Part shown: in pieces, positions 17,596-26,033 of the stretch | Layout of the letters: the number at the start of each line of letters is the position of its first letter | Position numbering within the stretch: position 1 is the stretch's first letter | Assembly (NCBI RefSeq): GCF_018327705.1 | Contig: NZ_BNEM01000002.1 | Coordinates: 2,976,001-3,040,000 of the forward strand | DNA length: 64,000 nt | DNA from: Catellatospora sp. TT07R-123 | GTDB taxonomy: Bacteria > Actinomycetota > Actinomycetes > Mycobacteriales > Micromonosporaceae | Reading direction: 5' to 3' | The notes under the pieces: generated by a model | Database searches by the model: none | What the model was told of the DNA's origin: nothing | What the model saw: the letters and a program-made list of their open reading frames with translations, nothing else | Program-made: the position numbers and the translations under genes

Positions 17596-18072
17596 ATGAA
17601 GAAACTCTTTATGCTCGTCGTCACGGTTCTGGCAGGCGTCGCGTCCCTGCTCATCGCGGCACCGGCGCAGGCCGCGGGCGCATGCGGGTCCGCGTGCAAC
17701 TACACGTGGCCCGACGAGACCGCTCCCAACGGCGTCGTGTGCGCCAGCGGCGCCACCACCCCCGTGTCGGCCTACTCCTCATCCCACGGCCTCACGGTGC
17801 AGCTGCGCTACAGCCCGACCTGCCGGACGGTCTGGGGGCGCATCTACGGCGGCCTCAACCAGTACTACTACATCCACATGCGGCGCAAGTGGGTGAGCGC
17901 CTCCACCGGCGAGGTCACCTACGAGTACTTCACCGCCGACCAGATCGGGCCGCCGAGCAACCGGCCGCACGAGTGGGGCAAGCAGTTCGACGACGCCGGC
18001 TACAAGACCGAGGCGTGCGCCTCCACGTCCTGGAGCACATCGGGCATCTTCCTCTGCACCTCCGCGTACTGA
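17596..18072 (+). CDS. Secreted DUF2690-like protein
   Basis: 158 aa. The signal peptide (MKK, hydrophobic core, AQAAG) opens at the ATG at 17596. The mature part starts with a Cys pair (ACGSACNYTWPD), then GVVCASGATT, then GLTVQLRYSPTCRTVWGRI. This strand pattern, with one conserved Cys and RYSxxCRTxW, resembles DUF2690 proteins of actinobacteria. Six cysteines suggest disulfides outside the cell. Role unknown. A hairpin terminator follows at 18115. Confidence 0.7.
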   Translation: MKKLFMLVVTVLAGVASLLIAAPAQAAGACGSACNYTWPDETAPNGVVCASGATTPVSAYSSSHGLTVQLRYSPTCRTVWGRIYGGLNQYYYIHMRRKWVSASTGEVTYEYFTADQIGPPSNRPHEWGKQFDDAGYKTEACASTSWSTSGIFLCTSAY

Positions 18073-18114
18073 CCCGAACGGATCGGATCGGGTCGGGTCG
18101 GTGTGGCGAGTTCA

Positions 18115-18142
18115 GGGGCGGTCGCCAAGCAGCGACCGCCCC
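18115..18142 (+). terminator. Hairpin terminator
   Basis: Perfect 11-bp stem (18115-18125 with 18132-18142) and 6-nt loop, ~40 nt past the stop at 18072. A second 9-bp inverted repeat lies at 18191-18217. Confidence 0.65.
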
Positions 18143-18237
18143 AACGCCGTCAGCTCGTGCAGCATTGACCCCGCCAACAATTTCGAAGACGCTCGCTAGG
18201 TTTGATCTCTAGCGAGCTTCTGACGTGTGTGTACCTG

Positions 18238-18440
18238 TGGGCGGTACTGGGATTGAACCACTGACCTCTACCGTGTGAACGCGGTCCTGGCCTGTCCCCC
18301 GGTATCGCCCGCTGTCAACGCGCACGAGACGCTGCGCTCCTGCCACTGGCTGGAAGCGCTCGGCCCAAGCCGGAGTCAGCAGGTTCGCTGACTTTCTGCT
18401 GACTCTCGGCGGGCGCCGGAGCGCTTCGTCCCGAACGCGA
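18238..18440. repeat. Degenerate tRNA-Val half plus att arm (left boundary of the island)
   Basis: Bases 18238-18279 match the 3' half of the intact tRNA-Val(CAC) at 27372-27446 with four differences in 42. A ~160-base arm follows that recurs at 25860-26025. It includes the shared stretches GGTATCGCCCGCTGTCAACG and GGTTCGCTGACTTTCTGCTG. This is the structure of an attachment site left by an integrative element that targets the tRNA 3' end, and it marks the left end of the 18.2-27.4 kb island. Confidence 0.65.
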
Positions 18441-20183
18441 TCAGTCCTCTTGGCTGAGTTCGTCTTGTGTTGGCTGTTGCTCGTCCGGCCTGCCGTCGGC
18501 GTCTTCCAGTGTCGTCGTCTGTTGGCTGTGGCTGGATGGTTCTGCCGCCTGTTCGCTGTCTTGCGGAAGCTTGAGTCCTATCGGCGGCGTGGTCCAGGGG
18601 TCGAACTGCGGTGGCGCCTGATAGCTGTTCAGGATAGACAGGTCGACCGTGCCGCCGGAGAATCTCGCCCCGACGAACCCAACCTCACCGCCGGAGAACG
18701 TCGCCCCGTCGAACCCGACCGTGCCACCGGAGAACGTCGCTACCTCGAACCCGACCGTGCCGCCGGAGAATCTCGCCCCGAAGAACTCGACCGTGCCACC
18801 GGAGAACGTCGCCACGACGAACCTCACCGTGCCGCCGGAAAACTTCGCCCCAACGAACCCGACCTCGCCGCCGGAGAACGTCGCCCTGTCGAACCCGACC
18901 GTGCCGCTGGAGAATGTCGCCCCGTCGAACCTGACCTCGCCGCTGGAGAATGTCGCCCCGTCGAACCAGACCGTGCCGCCGGAGAACGTCGCCACGACGA
19001 ACCTGACCTCGCCGCCGGAGAACGTCGCTACGTCAAACCTCACCGTGCCGCCGGAGAACGTCGCTACGTCGAACCTGACCTCGCCGCCGGAGAACGCTGC
19101 CCTGTCGAACCTGACCTCGCCGCCGGAGAACGTCGCCCTGTCGAACCTGACCTCGCCGCCGGAGAACGTCGCCCCGCCGAACCAGACCGTGCCGCCGGAG
19201 AACGTCGCCCTGTCGAACCTGACCTCGCCGCCGGAGAACGTCGCCCCGCCGAACCAGACCGTGCCGCCGGAAAACGTCGCCCCGACGAACCCGACCGAAC
19301 CGCCGGAGAACGCTGCCCCGCCGAACCAGACCGTGCCGCCGGAAAACGTCGCCCCGACGAACCCGACCTCGCCGCCGGAGAATGTGGTGTTGGCAAAGTT
19401 GGTGTTGGCGGTGAAGTGGGCGTCGCTGAAGTCGCCACTGTCGAAGGTGGCGCCGGTGAAGTCGAGTTCGTGTCCGCGCCAGCTGAGGGTGTCGGTGTCG
19501 GGGTCGGCGCGAAGGTGGTCGCGGATGATGGTGATGATGGTGAGGCGTACTTCTCGTTCGCCTTTGATCCATCCGCCTTCTTCGGCTTTGGGGTCGGGTT
19601 GGTAGGGCATGCGTAGGTAGGCGCAGAGGACGTTGATGCAGGTCTGTCGGCCTGCTTGCCAGTCGTCGGCGAGTCCGGCGATGGCGTAGACGCCTGCGAG
19701 GCGTACGGCGGCTGATTCGTGGCCGAGTTGGGCGCTGGCGGCGGTGAATCGTTCGTTGAACAGCCTGGTGTCGTCTCGGCTGCTGGCCTCGATGGCGCGT
19801 TGGTTGGCCTCATCGGCCCAGCGGTGTGCGTCCTCGGCGATGCGCTGCTTGCGGTAGGCCACGACCAGGGCGACGACGCCGCCGAGTCCGCCGGTGATGA
19901 TGAGGGCGATCTGGACCATGTTCAGCTGGTCCTGCGTGGTCAACTGCGTCGTCGTCGGTGCGGGGCCGGTCGGGTTGGTGGAGACCGGCGGGACACCTAC
20001 GCCGAGGGAAGGCGACCCCAGCCCGAGCCAGAGAAGTACGCCGGTACCGCTGAGGACGACGATCGCAGAGAGGATCACGGCGGCCAACGCCAGGGGGAAC
20101 CTCACCAGTTCGGCGGGCTTGCCTGTGACGGCGCTCTTCATCCATCGAGGATTCACATCGTCTGTTGTACCCAGCCCGTGCAT
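18441..20183 (-). CDS. Membrane pentapeptide-repeat protein
   Basis: 580 aa. Two membrane helices lie near residues 30-55 and 90-110. A coiled, charged region (YRKQRIAEDAHRWADEAN, then SSRDDTRLFNERFTAASAQL) follows, then a conserved block AVRLAGVYAIAGLADDW, INVLCAYLRMPY. Residues ~265-515 are 21 tandem units of 12 residues (consensus ATFSGGxVxFxx), a pentapeptide-type right-handed beta-helix with a two-residue insertion per unit. The tail is Gln/Asp/Glu-rich. This architecture (membrane anchor, helical block, pentapeptide helix) is common in actinobacteria; function is unknown. The start is uncertain (20183 or further in). Confidence 0.8.
   Translation of the reverse strand: MHGLGTTDDVNPRWMKSAVTGKPAELVRFPLALAAVILSAIVVLSGTGVLLWLGLGSPSLGVGVPPVSTNPTGPAPTTTQLTTQDQLNMVQIALIITGGLGGVVALVVAYRKQRIAEDAHRWADEANQRAIEASSRDDTRLFNERFTAASAQLGHESAAVRLAGVYAIAGLADDWQAGRQTCINVLCAYLRMPYQPDPKAEEGGWIKGEREVRLTIITIIRDHLRADPDTDTLSWRGHELDFTGATFDSGDFSDAHFTANTNFANTTFSGGEVGFVGATFSGGTVWFGGAAFSGGSVGFVGATFSGGTVWFGGATFSGGEVRFDRATFSGGTVWFGGATFSGGEVRFDRATFSGGEVRFDRAAFSGGEVRFDVATFSGGTVRFDVATFSGGEVRFVVATFSGGTVWFDGATFSSGEVRFDGATFSSGTVGFDRATFSGGEVGFVGAKFSGGTVRFVVATFSGGTVEFFGARFSGGTVGFEVATFSGGTVGFDGATFSGGEVGFVGARFSGGTVDLSILNSYQAPPQFDPWTTPPIGLKLPQDSEQAAEPSSHSQQTTTLEDADGRPDEQQPTQDELSQED
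18638..19389 (-). repeat. 21 x 36-bp coding tandem repeat
   Basis: In-frame 36-bp units within the pentapeptide gene, with low divergence between units. Opposite-strand frames over this array are long and Pro/Asn-rich only because of the periodicity. Confidence 0.9.
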
Positions 20184-20242
20184 CCTGGCGGATCGGCCGT
20201 GAGTGCGTTCACCGTGACCTATCGGACGCTACGCGTCGGGCT

Positions 20243-20670
20243 GTGGCGAGTGGTGATCTCCTTGCGGCGGCAGTCTTGACCAGACCACAGTGCCGGCGGG
20301 TGGCGTAGCGGAGCGGAGCTGCCCGCCGGCACTGTGGTACTGCCCTTGTGGTGACGGCGTAAGGAGATCACCACCCCAACCACCCCTCCCCAACCATCTT
20401 CCCGCCGCCGTTCCGGGTGCATCTCTGAAGCGGTGGTCGGGGTTCGGGGCGGAGCCCTGAGGTCTGAGATAGCTGTGGTGTTCGGGTGTGGCGGCGTCGC
20501 GGGAGGCGCGGTCTGGTCCACGGCGGTGTTCCGTGATGGTTCTTGGGATCCTGGGCTGTCTCGTCGGCTGGCGCCCGTGTCCCCCGCGCGGGCCGGAGGC
20601 AGAGCGCGGGGGGACGCGGTGCGCCGGGCCGCGTCAGCGGCCCTTGATCCCATAGAGATTAATTCGGCAA
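20243..20670. repeat. ~430-bp duplicated non-coding module, copy 1
   Basis: Closely matches 26818-27248. The first 130 bases form nested inverted repeats: GTGGTGATCTCCTT at 20250-20263 pairs with 20361-20374, and an inner 17-bp stem surrounds 20285-20333. The rest is GC-rich with short palindromes and ends at TTGATCC...TTCGGCAA. No ribosome site or convincing protein is seen. It is likely a structural DNA or RNA module of the mobile element. Confidence 0.75.
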
Positions 20671-20794
20671 TCAAACGCCCTTGGCCGAAACAGCGCTGCA
20701 TCGCGACAACGGCAGAGCGCGACGACCCAGAGCGTCGTCAGCCATCAGGCGGCCTGCAACCATGCCCCTCAGCCGTGCCATCCGAGATCACGGA

Positions 20795-21682
20795 CTAGCG
20801 GCTACTTACCGCGGCTTTCCTCCGCTGGATGAGGAACACTCCTGCCAGCACCAGCGCGGTTCCCGACACCATCCCCACGGTGACCGTTTCGTCGAGGACA
20901 AGTGCACCCAACGCAACTGCGACGACGGGCAAAAGGTAGGTGACCGCGGACGCGGCTGTCGGTCCCTCATCTGCGATCAGCCGGTAGTTCAGGACGTAGG
21001 CAGCTCCTGTGCCCAGCGCGCCCAGGATTGCGACGCTGATGACCGCATCGGCGCGCCAGGTCACCGGCTGCGTGCCGAACACTAGCAGCGCGATCGCGAG
21101 AAGCACCGTCGCGGCGCCGAGTTGGCTCGCAGAGAGCATCAGCGGTGGCATACCCCGGCCTGCCAGGTATTTGCCCATGTAGACGTAGCTCACCCCGTAA
21201 CAGGCCGAGGCGGCGAGACAGGCCAGTCCTCCCGCGCTGGCGATCTCGCTGGCGGACTGCCAGGGCGAGAAGATGAGCACGGTGCCGAGGAATCCGACCA
21301 CAATGCCGATCACGCGGGCGGGTGTGACGGCCCGGTCCGTGGCGGCAAGGTAAGCAACGCCGAAGGTCCATAGGGGCGTCGTTGCGTTGAGTACGCCCGC
21401 GACGTTGGATGCGACGGTCTGCTCACCGATCCCGAACAGCACGTACGGCACGGCGTTGGCGATTAGCGCGGCGACGAACAGATGTCCCCAGGTCGCGATC
21501 CCCTGTGGCCTGGGCAGTCGTCGGTAGAGCGCAATCGGTGCCAGCACGGCGAACCCGAGCAGCAGTCGAAGGAAGACGAGCTGCACGGGGCTGAAACCTC
21601 GCAGTGCGAGCTTGATCCACAGGAAGCTCGACCCCCATAGCAGGGCCAGCAGCGCCAGCCGTGCGACGTTTGCCCTGCGCAC
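20795..21682 (-). CDS. EamA/DMT-family permease
   Basis: 295 aa with ten hydrophobic helices and two EamA halves: ALLALLWGSSFLWIKLALRG at the start and, in the second half, LACLAASACYGVSYVYMGKYL. Drug/metabolite transporters of this family move amino acids or other small metabolites out of or into the cell. It begins two bases after the GntR regulator's stop, so the two form an operon. The GntR protein probably responds to the transported compound. Confidence 0.9.
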   Translation of the reverse strand: MRRANVARLALLALLWGSSFLWIKLALRGFSPVQLVFLRLLLGFAVLAPIALYRRLPRPQGIATWGHLFVAALIANAVPYVLFGIGEQTVASNVAGVLNATTPLWTFGVAYLAATDRAVTPARVIGIVVGFLGTVLIFSPWQSASEIASAGGLACLAASACYGVSYVYMGKYLAGRGMPPLMLSASQLGAATVLLAIALLVFGTQPVTWRADAVISVAILGALGTGAAYVLNYRLIADEGPTAASAVTYLLPVVAVALGALVLDETVTVGMVSGTALVLAGVFLIQRRKAAVSSR

Positions 21683-21684
21683 GC

Positions 21685-22464
21685 TCAGTCCTCGATCGGC
21701 ATGTGGTAGTCCAGGCCGGTCAGGTCGGCCCGCATGACGAACCGGGTGACCTCGAACGGCTTGATGTCCTGGTCGAAGCTGGTGTGCAGTACGACGATGA
21801 CCGGCACGCCGGGTGGCATCATCAGGCCCGACGCTTCGGCGGGTGTCGGCATCCGGGAGCTGATCTCCTCGCGGCTGCGGGTAATGGACCGGCCGAGATC
21901 CTCGAAGCGGGCGTAGATGCTGCCGCGCCCCAGGGTCTTCTCCGTGGCCAGCGGCGAACCGAGGACGATCGGCACCGGGATGTAGGTGACCCCGATCTGA
22001 ACCGGCTCACCGTCTGCGAAGTACCAGTTCTCGCGCCGGACTACGAGGTCGGTCGCCGGGTCGAGGTCCAGCCGTTCCGCGACATCGGCGGGCGGGGGGA
22101 CCTGCGTGACGGACCGACATTCGGTGCTCGGGATCCGGCCCTGCTTCATTACCTCGATCCGGAACGGCGACAGTCCGCTCTTGTCTCGCGCCCGCTTGGA
22201 GTAGCGGTCGGCGCCGGATCTGACCAGCGGCCTGCGCTGGCGGACGAAGACGCCCTTGCCGTGGCGAGCCGCCGCGAGGCCTTCGGACTGGAGGATCGCC
22301 AGCGCTTCGCGCGCTGTGTTGCGCGCCGTCTGGTAGGTCGCCGCCAGCTCACGCTCAGAGGGCAACTGTTCACCAGGCGCGTACACACCGCTTTCGATCT
22401 TGTCCCGCAGCTCGTCTGCGATACGCCTGCTCGGTGGCCGCCGATCCTCGCCGCGATCAGTCAT
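21685..22464 (-). CDS. GntR-family regulator with UTRA sensor domain
   Basis: 259 aa. The N-terminal winged helix reads RIADELRDKIESGVYAPGEQLPSE, then TARNTAREALAILQSEGLAAARHGKGVFV, the classical GntR motif. Residues ~95-255 form a UTRA ligand domain (VVRRENWYFADGEPVQIGVTYIP). It is the first gene of an operon with the EamA permease. Three related palindromic half-sites lie in the divergent promoter region, which indicates autoregulation and probably control of the small gene at 22667. Confidence 0.92.
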   Translation of the reverse strand: MTDRGEDRRPPSRRIADELRDKIESGVYAPGEQLPSERELAATYQTARNTAREALAILQSEGLAAARHGKGVFVRQRRPLVRSGADRYSKRARDKSGLSPFRIEVMKQGRIPSTECRSVTQVPPPADVAERLDLDPATDLVVRRENWYFADGEPVQIGVTYIPVPIVLGSPLATEKTLGRGSIYARFEDLGRSITRSREEISSRMPTPAEASGLMMPPGVPVIVVLHTSFDQDIKPFEVTRFVMRADLTGLDYHMPIED

Positions 22465-22508
22465 GGCCTTTCCAACCTGCTCGTAGGGGTGTCGTCTCTA
22501 CGCTACCC

Positions 22509-22588
22509 CAACTGGCTTGAGCCACCTATTGACGGGCTGCATCCATCGATGCAAACTGGCTTAAGCCAGATGTGGCTCAAGCCAGTTG
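22509..22588. promoter_or_regulatory. Three-part GntR operator
   Basis: The central perfect palindrome CTGGCTTAAGCCAG at 22556-22569 is flanked on the right by GTGGCTCAAGCCAGTTG (22572-22588). That right-hand sequence is the exact reverse complement of 22509-22525. The shared half-site is ACTGGCTT. It lies 45-125 nt upstream of the GntR start. Confidence 0.75.
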
Positions 22589-22666
22589 ATGTCGAGTGAG
22601 CACGGGATGGTCAAGGCCGTCGCGACGAGCCCACCAGAAGATCACGATGCGCAGGAAGGGCATGCG

Positions 22667-22894
22667 ATGGGGACCCCGATCGCAGAACGCGAGTTCGAGC
22701 GGTATGCCGAGGCTCAGGCAGCACGTGGCGCTTACCTGCTTCTGGTCCACCGCCGTGAGGCCACCGGATGCTGCCGCCGCTGCGGTCGAGTGCATCCATG
22801 CGAATTCCGCCTGCGCGGAGCGCAACTGCTGGCGCATTTCGCGGACTGGCAAGCGGTCGAACCCGCTCTGGTCCGGCCGTATCTGGCCGGTTGA
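22667..22894 (+). CDS. Small Cys-rich (putative zinc-binding) protein
   Basis: 75 aa from the ATG at 22667, which has AGGAAGG 7 nt upstream; longer starts lack a site. After a helical N-terminus (EREFERYAEAQAARGAYLLLVHRR) comes TGCCRRCGRVHPCEFR, where Cys at four positions could bind one zinc. It is divergent from the GntR gene and shares its operator region. Similar small proteins accompany GntR regulators on actinomycete integrative elements, so a role in element biology is possible. Confidence 0.65.
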   Translation: MGTPIAEREFERYAEAQAARGAYLLLVHRREATGCCRRCGRVHPCEFRLRGAQLLAHFADWQAVEPALVRPYLAG

Positions 22895-22898
22895 GACT

Positions 22899-22973
22899 CC
22901 CCGCCGACACCGGCGGGGCACAGCGGGCGCGTACGGTCCCTGGCTCGCAACTAGCGGTCCCGTACGCGCCCGC
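22899..22973 (+). terminator. Two consecutive hairpins
   Basis: CCCCGCCG-4 nt-CGGCGGGG at 22899-22918, starting 5 nt after the stop at 22894. A longer 14-bp inverted repeat follows (22923-22936 with 22960-22973). Confidence 0.7.
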
Positions 22974-23122
22974 CCCTCGAACCGGTCAGACCGACGCCCC
23001 GGACGTCGAGCACGTCTCGATGAACTCCGGTTCTAGGACCTTCGCCGAGCGGGCGTCCGATCACGGTCCACGGCCGAATCGGGCGGTCGTCGATCTGAGC
23101 TGGTGACCCTGACGGCGGCCGC

Positions 23123-23854
23123 CTACCCGGCGGGTTGGTCAGTGACGCCCCACTGCGCCAGCGGGCGACCGTCGGCACGCCACTGGTGCAGCCCGGCAGA
23201 GATCTTCGGCCAGCCGTCCGGAGCGTCCTCCCACGCCTCCTGACGTCCGAACACGGTCCGGTCCAGCAGGCTGTAGGACCAGAAGCCCGCCTCGGTGCCG
23301 CGGTCGGTCGTCCAGTAGGTCTCGTAGACGCGGCCGTGATCGTCGCGCACGTAGCAGCCGAGCCAGCCGAAATCCCGGCCGGCCAGCAGTCCGTCGCCCG
23401 CGTCACGCGCCGAAAACCAGGGCGCGGTATAGCCCATGAAGTCTGCGTACGGTCGGCTCTCCTCGTAGGTGCCCTCACAGAAGTAGGCCAACGTCACGTC
23501 GCGTGCATGCAGGTGCGCCAGCGGGCCCTGGACCTGGGATGCGAAGTAGGTGCAGCCGATGCACTGCCTTTCGGCCGGCTGGCCGTCATGCCACATGTGG
23601 AAGTAGCCGACGAGCATCCGTCGCCCCTCGAAGACGTCCAGAAACGGAACCTCGCCCTTCGCGCCGACCACGGTGACGGACCCGGGAATCTCGATCATCG
23701 GTAGCTGGCGGCGTTCTGCGGCGATCGCGTCGCCCGCGCGGGTGTGCGCCTTCTCCTTGACAAGGAGACTGGCGCGGGCGGCTTCGTACTCGTCGCGGCT
23801 GGTGACAGTCGGCAGCGCGGAGACCGCCAGCGGCACGGTAGGTAGGTGGCGCAC
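23123..23854 (-). CDS. DUF899 family thioredoxin-like protein
   Basis: 243 aa from the GTG at 23854 (AAGGAG 5 nt upstream). The family pattern is clear: SRDEYEAARASLLVKEKAHTRAGDAIAAERRQLPM, then FEGRRMLVGYFHMWHDG, then RQCIGCTYFASQ with a CxxC-type pair, and later FGWLGCYVRDDHGRVYETYWTTDRG. DUF899 proteins have a thioredoxin fold related to AhpC/TSA and are presumed redox proteins; the substrate is unknown. It belongs to the island cargo, but codon use is normal. Confidence 0.85.
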   Translation of the reverse strand: MRHLPTVPLAVSALPTVTSRDEYEAARASLLVKEKAHTRAGDAIAAERRQLPMIEIPGSVTVVGAKGEVPFLDVFEGRRMLVGYFHMWHDGQPAERQCIGCTYFASQVQGPLAHLHARDVTLAYFCEGTYEESRPYADFMGYTAPWFSARDAGDGLLAGRDFGWLGCYVRDDHGRVYETYWTTDRGTEAGFWSYSLLDRTVFGRQEAWEDAPDGWPKISAGLHQWRADGRPLAQWGVTDQPAG

Positions 23855-24264
23855 ATTCGCTCCTTCTCTTCGATAGCACCTGACGCCATACGCTCGGTCA
23901 GGCTTAACCAACCTAGTCCGGTGCATACATCGCGCAGTGCCGCTCGGCTGGCCACGACATGATCGCTCTCGACTATCGCGCACCGGGTGAGCCGGCCATG
24001 GTCCACGTAGATCAGGACTGGGATTACGCCGTCCGCGGGCCGTCCCCTAGACGGTCCCACCGGCCGCTGCTGAATCTGCTCCCGTAGCAGTGACACCTGG
24101 AGTTCGTCTGGTACCTGCGTGGCAGGTGCGCCGTTGAGGCCCCAAGTAGCGAACACTGGCAGCCGGGCGCCGGGCACAACATGATGCCTCCGTCTGCGCT
24201 GTCACCCGCCGTAAACTGTGCTCATGATCGAGCCGTCATGCGAGGTCCGCACTTGTGCCGGCGA
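23855..24264. other. Intergenic region without a confident gene
   Basis: About 410 bases. A minus-strand frame reads through here into the DUF899 gene region, with a plausible-looking stretch (GVIPVLIYVDHGRLTRCAIVE), but it has no ribosome site and no family match. It may be a gene remnant. Confidence 0.4.
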
Positions 24265-25557
24265 TCAGCCTGCGCGTTGATGAAGGCTTCTGGCCTTCGC
24301 CTGCTGGGCTCGCCAGGCAACTAACTCTGCCTCGATGTGCGTAAGCTTGTCCCGGCGCTCAAGGATGGCGCTTTCGAGGTGACGCCTTCGATGTGATACC
24401 CCCTCCAGCAATCTACTGATCTGACGGGCCTTAGAGTCAAGTTCGTACAAGTCCGAATAGTAGCCGTCTTGATCCCTAACACCAGATGGGCTTTTTAAAA
24501 ATACATTCCGCTCGTCGCTTACGTGACGTGACTGCATTTCGAGGCGACGCTCGCTATCTTGAAGCGATTCTAGTTCGGCCGAGTGATAGCCGATTTCGTA
24601 GCTCATTCGCTCCGCCAACGCCGCTAGATTCTCGATCTCGAGGTCCCCCACGTTCGCGGCAATTGATGCGGGCACCTCAGCTTGGCGGATGGTTGCCTCA
24701 CTCACTTCTGCATCGAGGAACCTCTTTGCGCTTTTTAAAAACTCCCCTACGTTCAATATGACAAGATGGCAGTTTGCGTACTCACGCGCCTCCTTTACCA
24801 ATTCCGGTCGTGCAGATACGATCTTCCGGTTGACTTGGCGGAACCAGTCCTCTTTCTCGTCGCCCGTTACGAGCAGGATGTGACTGGCACCGGCTCGTTT
24901 GGCGTGTTCAAGAGTCTGTGCCCACACAAAGTAGTCACCATGCGACTGATCCTTGTTGCCGTCGCGGTAGCCGGGAGGCTCGGAGTTCTTTATCCTTCGA
25001 TCCGCCTCAGCTAGACGCTCGGCGAGATCATCGACGAATGGCTGGCCGATCTTGCCGTTCAACAACGACTCTATTCGATCTAATATTGGGTCCTTGGAGA
25101 AGGATCGCACTGGAGTGTGCTTGTCCTGAAGGTCGGACACGACCCTGGATAGCGGCGTAAAAGCATTGGTCAATGCTTCGGTCAAACGCGACTTCTCTTC
25201 ATCCGACAGCGAGACGCGCTTGAACAGTTCATTGATGCGCTCGCCAAGTTCCTGACTGACTTTCGATTCTGCCTGCCGGATGCTTGCAGCGAGCGCAGCG
25301 TAGCCGTTACGGAGATCGCTCATCACGCGTATGCGGTTTCGGTAGAATTCCTCACCAACCTGATGGGGAATGAAGATTCGCTTTTCAAGGCGTTCCAAAG
25401 CGCTAAGCAGTTGTTCACTTGCCTCGGTTGTATATCGGTATGCGTTGAAGAGCACGTTGGTATCCACAACTACCGTGCCCAGCGTGAATGAGGTTCGAAG
25501 ATCGTTGTCGGTTGGGACTAAGTAATGTGCAAACTGATCCCGAAATGCAAGTGGCAT
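24265..25557 (-). CDS. PIN-like nuclease-domain protein (DUF4935 type) with coiled-coil tail
   Basis: 430 aa with GAGGAGG 4-5 nt before the ATG at 25557. Residues 25-270 form a PIN-like domain. VVVDTNVLFNAYR has the first acidic residue, IFIPHQVGEEFYRNR gives the second, GDYFVWAQTLEHAKRAGAS the third, and ILLVTGDEKEDWF the last. These acidic positions should bind the metal for RNA cleavage. Residues 310-425 are helical and coiled-coil-like. The gene looks less GC-rich than its surroundings, a sign of recent transfer. PIN-like DUF4935 proteins occur in phage-defence islands; that role is inferred. Confidence 0.75.
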   Translation of the reverse strand: MPLAFRDQFAHYLVPTDNDLRTSFTLGTVVVDTNVLFNAYRYTTEASEQLLSALERLEKRIFIPHQVGEEFYRNRIRVMSDLRNGYAALAASIRQAESKVSQELGERINELFKRVSLSDEEKSRLTEALTNAFTPLSRVVSDLQDKHTPVRSFSKDPILDRIESLLNGKIGQPFVDDLAERLAEADRRIKNSEPPGYRDGNKDQSHGDYFVWAQTLEHAKRAGASHILLVTGDEKEDWFRQVNRKIVSARPELVKEAREYANCHLVILNVGEFLKSAKRFLDAEVSEATIRQAEVPASIAANVGDLEIENLAALAERMSYEIGYHSAELESLQDSERRLEMQSRHVSDERNVFLKSPSGVRDQDGYYSDLYELDSKARQISRLLEGVSHRRRHLESAILERRDKLTHIEAELVAWRAQQAKARSLHQRAG

Positions 25558-25816
25558 GTGCCCTCCTCTGCAAGCGTGTCCATATTAGGGGGTGCGGTGT
25601 GCGCTCGACACTAGTTTTGGCCAGGACTGATGATGCGCTCACGACCGACCGAGGAAGCGCCACCCTGATAGCGCGACACGCAAGCAGCACGGCCGGTTCG
25701 CGCCGGGCCAAACGTACAGTCAAGCCGAATGTACTCAAAGCGGACGCCGACGCTGAGCGAAGTCCCAGCTCATCGAGCTGGGACTTCAGAAGGGTTAAAT
25801 CTCCGTATCGCATGGG

Positions 25817-26025
25817 TAGGCGATACTGGGATCGAAACCAGCCGACTCTTCCGTGTGAACACGGTCCTGGGCTCTCCCCCGGTATCGCCCGCTGTCAACG
25901 CGCCTGGAACGCTGTGCTTCCGCAACTGACTGGAAGTGCTCAGGGTAAGCAGGAGCCATCAGGTTCGCTGACTTTCTGCTGACTCTCGACGGGCAACTGG
26001 ACCCCTCGTCCCGAACGCTTCACCG
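25817..26025. repeat. Second degenerate tRNA-Val copy plus att arm
   Basis: Bases 25817-25859 match the 3' half of tRNA-Val(CAC), including the 14-base core CTCTTCCGTGTGAA identical to the intact gene. Read on the minus strand, 25817-25890 still resembles a whole tRNA with CAC anticodon but a broken D arm. The ~160-base arm that follows is the same as at 18280-18440. It is an internal junction between two accreted elements. Confidence 0.7.
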
Positions 26026-26033
26026 GCGCCCAC

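Noticed and set aside
18638-19389. 36-bp direct repeats as a CRISPR array
   Set aside because: No spacers; the units are contiguous, in frame and coding. No cas genes in the window.
18649-19605. Plus-strand frame with PPENVAP-type repeats
   Set aside because: Product of reading the pentapeptide 36-bp repeats on the wrong strand.
23695-24177. Minus-strand frame overlapping the DUF899 start region
   Set aside because: No ribosome site, overlaps a well-supported gene, no family resemblance.
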